Below, piece after piece: positions 60,433-64,000 of a stretch of DNA of 64,000 nt. The stretch is from Paraburkholderia phenazinium (GTDB lineage Bacteria > Pseudomonadota > Gammaproteobacteria > Burkholderiales > Burkholderiaceae). The position numbers and the translations under genes were made by a program. The stretch is taken from assembly GCF_900141745.1 (NCBI RefSeq), contig NZ_FSRM01000002.1, positions 1,550,001 through 1,614,000 of the forward strand, in the 5' to 3' direction. Under the pieces are notes generated by a model that had not been told where the DNA came from, did not search any database, and worked only from the letters and a program-made list of their open reading frames with translations. Every line of letters begins with the position of its first letter. The stretch's first letter is position 1.

Positions 60433-61460
60433 AAACCTCTTCGTCGCAACGTTCCGCTGTAGCGTTCGTGCCTGCTGACGTCGTCGGTCTGCTCGGCTTT
60501 CTGGCTGTCGTGATTCTGGCAATGAGCCTTGCGTCCAGCCGCTTTTTTTCTGCGGATACGTTTGTCTCCGTGGCCTTTCAGCTGCCGGAACTGGGGCTGT
60601 TCACGCTGGCGATGTTGATGCCGCTGATCTCCGGCGGCTTCAATCTCGCCGTAACCTTCACCGCCAATATTTCCGGACTGGCCATGGCCTGGGTGCTGCA
60701 CGCCTATGGCGGGGCGGATGCCGGCGCTGGCGTCATCGTGCTGGGCATTGTCGCGGCACTCGCCACAGGTGCCGCGTCCGGATGGGTGATGGGCGCCATT
60801 ATCGCGCGCACCGGCGCAAGCCCGATCCTCGTCTCCCTCTCGATGATGATCTTCCTGCGCGGCCTCGGCGAATTCCTGACCCACGGCGGCGATATCTCCG
60901 GCTTCCCGCCCGCCGTGCTGGTAATGGGCAATGGCCTGCTGCTTGGCGTGCCGGTGCCGCTATGGATCTTCGCCGGCTGCGCGGCCGTCTGGCACGTCGT
61001 CATGACGCGCTCGCGACTTGGCTTTGCCACACGCATGATCGGCTCGAATCTCGAGGCGACGCGCTACTCGGGCATTGCCACCACGCGCGCGGTCACGCGG
61101 ATTTACATGCTGTCGGGTCTCATGTGCGGCGTTGCCGGCATCGTCATGCTGGCCAGTTTCAACTCGGTGCGCGTCGGTCATGGCGAGGCTTTCCTGCTGA
61201 TTTCCGTACTCGCCTGCTTCCTCGGCCGCGTCGACCCGTTCGGCGGCTTCGGGCGTGTCGTGCCGGTGGTGATTGCGCTGGTCATCCTGCAGGTGATTGC
61301 CTCTGGCCTCAATCTGCTCGGTGCGAACCAACATCTCGCCACCGCCTTATGGGGTGTGTTTTTGCTTGCCGTGATGCTGCTCCGTTGGGCGTGGGCAAAC
61401 GGCTTTTTTCAGTCCTTGGTCCGCAGACGCGCGACCGCATCGGGAGGAGTTGCACAATGA
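60429..61460 (+). CDS. Sugar ABC transporter permease 2
   Basis: A 343-residue RbsC-type permease. It carries L-I-S-G-G-F-N-L-A-V-T-F-T (the family motif with N for D) and the coupling loop G-S-N-L-E-A-T-R-Y-S-G-I. About nine to ten membrane segments. Coupled by ATGA to permease 1 and again by ATGA to the epimerase gene. Confidence 0.94.
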   Translation: MKTSSSQRSAVAFVPADVVGLLGFLAVVILAMSLASSRFFSADTFVSVAFQLPELGLFTLAMLMPLISGGFNLAVTFTANISGLAMAWVLHAYGGADAGAGVIVLGIVAALATGAASGWVMGAIIARTGASPILVSLSMMIFLRGLGEFLTHGGDISGFPPAVLVMGNGLLLGVPVPLWIFAGCAAVWHVVMTRSRLGFATRMIGSNLEATRYSGIATTRAVTRIYMLSGLMCGVAGIVMLASFNSVRVGHGEAFLLISVLACFLGRVDPFGGFGRVVPVVIALVILQVIASGLNLLGANQHLATALWGVFLLAVMLLRWAWANGFFQSLVRRRATASGGVAQ

Positions 61461-62332
61461 ATACGCTTGGTGTTCACGCATTGGTATGGGCTGGCGATCT
61501 GACGCCGGAGTCGACGCGCAAGGTAATCAGCCAGACCAGGGCCGCAGGCTTCGATCTCGTTGAACTGTCGTTACATGGGCCAAAGGTAATGGACCTGGCG
61601 CTCACTCGCGACCTGTTGCAGGAGCACGGGCTGCAAATCGGCTGTTCGCGTGGCCTGACCTTCGACGCGGACGTCTCCAGCGACGATCCGGCCACGGTTG
61701 CGCGTGGCGTGGCGCTGCTGGAAGAAGGCATCACCATTACCGCCGAGCTCGGGGGCAACTACTTCGGCGGCATCCTGTACGGCGCGATGGCCAAGTATTC
61801 AGCGCCCGTCACCGTGCAGGGACGCAGGAACGCGGTCGACTCGCTCAAGCGGATTGCAGACTTCGCCTTGAAGAAAAACGTGACCCTCGGGCTTGAAGTG
61901 GTGAATCGTTACGAGAGCAACCTGCTTAACACGGCATCGCAGGCGCTCAGAATACTGGACGATGTCGATGCGCCCAATGTGGTTGTGCACCTCGACACCT
62001 ATCACATGAACATCGAGGAATCGGACTTCATGCAGCCGGTACTGGAGTGCGGAAAAAGGCTCGGTTACGTCCATATCGGCGAGAGCAATCGCGGTTATCT
62101 GGGTTCTGGAACCATCGACTTCGTGCAGTTTTTCCACGCACTCGCCATGATCGACTATAAGGGTGTGGTCACGTTCGAGAGTTTCTCTTCCGCGGTCGTG
62201 AACGAACAGTTGTCCAACGCACTGGCAATCTGGCGAAACATGTGGGACGACGGCATGGATCTGGCAACACACGCAAGGAGTTTCATTGCCGGCGGGATCA
62301 ATGCTGCGGCCAAAGCGAAGGCGCATCACTGA
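61457..62332 (+). CDS. D-tagatose/D-psicose 3-epimerase-like sugar epimerase
   Basis: A 291-residue TIM-barrel of the ketohexose 3-epimerase family. Metal and catalytic residues are in place: Glu in L-G-L-E-V-V-N-R-Y, Asp and His in H-L-D-T-Y-H-M-N, His and Arg in V-H-I-G-E-S-N-R-G-Y, and Glu in F-E-S-F-S. Such Mn/Co-dependent enzymes interconvert ketose C3 epimers in the cytosol. GGGAGGAG precedes the ATG, which overlaps the permease stop (ATGA). It suggests that the imported sugar is a ketose or is turned into one. Confidence 0.92.
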   Translation: MNTLGVHALVWAGDLTPESTRKVISQTRAAGFDLVELSLHGPKVMDLALTRDLLQEHGLQIGCSRGLTFDADVSSDDPATVARGVALLEEGITITAELGGNYFGGILYGAMAKYSAPVTVQGRRNAVDSLKRIADFALKKNVTLGLEVVNRYESNLLNTASQALRILDDVDAPNVVVHLDTYHMNIEESDFMQPVLECGKRLGYVHIGESNRGYLGSGTIDFVQFFHALAMIDYKGVVTFESFSSAVVNEQLSNALAIWRNMWDDGMDLATHARSFIAGGINAAAKAKAHH

Positions 62333-62493
62333 GAGTGCCGTGCTGTTCTGTTGCAAAGAGGAGCGGCAGATACAATTAGGATGCCGTATGGATTGGTGCC
62401 GTCATGCGGTTTCCCGTTGTCATATTGCATGGCATGCGGTATTTTGGGCCCGTTGACAGTATCTACCTGCCCGAATAACTCTGGATTGTATCG

Positions 62494-63114
62494 ATGATCG
62501 AAGACCCCTTTCTCGCCCGGCTGGAACAGCTTGTCGCCGATGGTCAGCGCCGTATCCTCGGCCTGGTGGGCGCGCCCGGAGCCGGCAAATCAACGCTGGC
62601 GGAGCAGATCCTTGAAGCGCTGCCTGGCCGGGCCGTGGTTGTGCCGATGGATGGTTTTCACCTTGCGAACGTCGAACTCGAACGGCTCGGGCGCGCGTCC
62701 CGCAAGGGCGCCGAAGATACCTTCGACAGTGCGGGTTACGTCGCGCTGCTGAGCCGTCTGCGGGCACCGCGCCATGGCGAGACGGTCTATGCGCCGGCTT
62801 TTCGGCGGGAGATCGAAGAGCCCATCGCCGGGGCCATTCCTGTCAGCCCCGACGTGCCACTCGTTGTCACCGAGGGAAACTATCTGCTACTGGAGCGCGG
62901 GCACTGGAAGGCGGTTCGCCCACTTCTCGACGAGGCCTGGTATGTCGAAGTCGATCCGGAGTTGCGCAGGCAGCGGCTTGTCGATCGCCACATCAGGTTT
63001 GGTCGCGATGAAGACGCTGCTCGAAAGTGGGTCCAGCAGACCGACGAGCCCAATGCAGTATTGATCGATTCGACGCGAGATCGTGCCGACCTGGTGTTTC
63101 GGTGGCCGTCGTAG
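62494..63114 (+). CDS. Sugar/nucleoside kinase, FrcK-like P-loop kinase
   Basis: A 206-residue P-loop kinase of the uridine/pantothenate-kinase fold. Walker A is G-A-P-G-A-G-K-S-T (about 27), the substrate region is M-D-G-F-H-L, and a lid holds R-R-Q-R-L-V-D-R-H. It resembles FrcK, the kinase associated with fructose ABC transporters. It follows the epimerase after 161 bases and probably phosphorylates the sugar or its epimer. The ribosome-binding site is weak. Confidence 0.85.
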   Translation: MIEDPFLARLEQLVADGQRRILGLVGAPGAGKSTLAEQILEALPGRAVVVPMDGFHLANVELERLGRASRKGAEDTFDSAGYVALLSRLRAPRHGETVYAPAFRREIEEPIAGAIPVSPDVPLVVTEGNYLLLERGHWKAVRPLLDEAWYVEVDPELRRQRLVDRHIRFGRDEDAARKWVQQTDEPNAVLIDSTRDRADLVFRWPS

Positions 63115-63160
63115 AAGGCCGGCGGAATCCGACTGCTAGCTAACCTGGAAAGACGGGACG

Positions 63161-64000
63161 ATGGATTCAATGGAACGTTGGACGTTGAAATGGGCCCATG
63201 GCGAAGCGACTGCGCAGTCGCTTGGCGGAATGCTTGCTCCTGTGCGATTCGAACTGGGCGGGGGCCGCAGCGTTTCGCCGCTGTACGTGGCTCCATGGGG
63301 TGACGACGCTCGCTGGCCAGGTCTCCTGCGCGCGTTGCGCGGCGAATGGCCGTGCCTGCCGTTTGGAACGGTTGCGGCACCACCCGGTCTGCCTCCAGGC
63401 TTCGAGACACGGAACGCCACTGATACGTGGAACCATGGATACGGCGCGAATCACATGTGGCGCCTTGTCGAGAAGACTGCAGACAGGCTCACGCTGCGGA
63501 TTGATTACCCATCCGAGGAAGCAATCGAAAGCCTCGAGCGCACCATTGAAGTTGACCCTGAAGCGCCGGCGCTTATCGTCTCACTGACTGTCCACGCGCG
63601 TAGAGACGTCGTCTTGCCGTTCGCTCTCCACCCTACATTCGCCGTACCGGACGAGGGAGTCGAGGTGCTCGCATGTCCGTATCAAATGGTTCACAGCTAC
63701 CCGGTCTCACCGGAGTCGGGCATTTCGCGGAGCTTGCCGAACCATGCCTTCGCTTCTCTGAAAGAGATCGCGACAGCAACCGGCCCTATGGACGTGACGC
63801 GATTGCCACTGCTGGGCAAGACTGAGGAGTTGTTACAGATCGCAGGGTGTCGGCCGCCGTTTGTCTTGCGATATTCCACTCAGCAGGCCGATGTCCTGCT
63901 CGACTGGAATCCCGAGGAACTTCCGGACGCGTTGCTCTGGATTAGCAATGGCGGACGTGCGTACGAACCATGGTCCGGACGAAACTTTGCATTGGGCGTT
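63161..64000 (+). CDS. Mutarotase-fold (aldose 1-epimerase-like) protein, partial
   Basis: An open frame from ATG 63161 continues in frame to the right edge (280 codons, no stop), so the C-terminus is missing. It begins MDSMERWTLKWAHGEATA and contains L-P-F-G near residue 67, a central H-P-T-F and several beta-strand-rich segments. These fit the galactose-mutarotase-like carbohydrate-binding fold. It starts 46 bases after the kinase stop and would anomerise or bind the operon's sugar. The family is assigned from overall pattern only. Confidence 0.7.
   Translation, partial: MDSMERWTLKWAHGEATAQSLGGMLAPVRFELGGGRSVSPLYVAPWGDDARWPGLLRALRGEWPCLPFGTVAAPPGLPPGFETRNATDTWNHGYGANHMWRLVEKTADRLTLRIDYPSEEAIESLERTIEVDPEAPALIVSLTVHARRDVVLPFALHPTFAVPDEGVEVLACPYQMVHSYPVSPESGISRSLPNHAFASLKEIATATGPMDVTRLPLLGKTEELLQIAGCRPPFVLRYSTQQADVLLDWNPEELPDALLWISNGGRAYEPWSGRNFALGV

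Overview
The window looks like a chromosomal segment of a Burkholderia-sensu-lato bacterium (Paraburkholderia, Caballeronia or Burkholderia). The evidence is the high GC content, a Burkholderia-style general porin, the siderophore NRPS style, and many small plus-strand operons joined by ATGA overlaps. No tRNA, rRNA, CRISPR array or insertion sequence is visible.

Region 1 (1-1138, minus strand): the start of an unidentified cysteine-containing protein that runs off the left edge, and a small nitroreductase. The nitroreductase faces away from the siderophore genes and shares with them a control region holding two Fur-like boxes.

Region 2 (1543-48418, all plus strand): a complete lipopeptide siderophore locus of about 47 kb. 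It encodes an MbtH protein, a type II thioesterase, a SyrP/TauD-type Fe(II)/2-oxoglutarate hydroxylase (probably Asp beta-hydroxylation), four NRPS proteins with eight amino-acid modules in total, a FhuC/FhuD/FhuB-type ferric-siderophore importer, a TonB-dependent receptor, and a PvdE/SyrD-type ABC exporter. It also carries the two-gene signature of C-type diazeniumdiolate (graminine) biosynthesis: an SznF/GrbD-like HDO-cupin enzyme and a YqcI/YcgG (GrbE-like) haem N-hydroxylase. The window has no ornithine N-hydroxylase, formyl/acyltransferase, catechol genes or ECF sigma factor. I therefore read it as a gramibactin-family diazeniumdiolate siderophore locus. My hand reading of the adenylation pockets, in the order FAAL gene -> its neighbour -> first NRPS gene -> TE gene, gives: acyl - (OH)Asp - Ser - D-X - Z - D-Y - Z - Gly - D-Y. 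The two Y pockets are identical (D-V-H-R-T-G-L-V-A) and the two Z pockets nearly so (D-G/S-E-D-H/T-G-T-V-T). The product cannot be settled from sequence alone. Four Fur-like boxes and two promoters of matching design (TTGACA-17-TAATTT) point to iron control.

Region 3 (48419-51388): a long structured leader and a general porin, strong convergent hairpins, a small conserved minus-strand protein, and a DksA/TraR-like protein that has lost its zinc cysteines.

Region 4 (51418-55434): a LysR regulator divergent from a pirin - DoxX - pirin - aldo/keto reductase run, which looks like a redox or electrophile stress group. A textbook T-N11-A inverted repeat lies between them.

Region 5 (55530-64000): a LacI-type regulator divergent from a sugar ABC importer (binding protein, two-domain ATPase, two permeases), then a D-tagatose/D-psicose 3-epimerase-like enzyme, a FrcK-like kinase and a truncated mutarotase-fold protein. 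Two identical 16-bp palindromes lie between regulator and operon and are probably its operators. The sugar is unknown, but a ketohexose or related sugar is likely.
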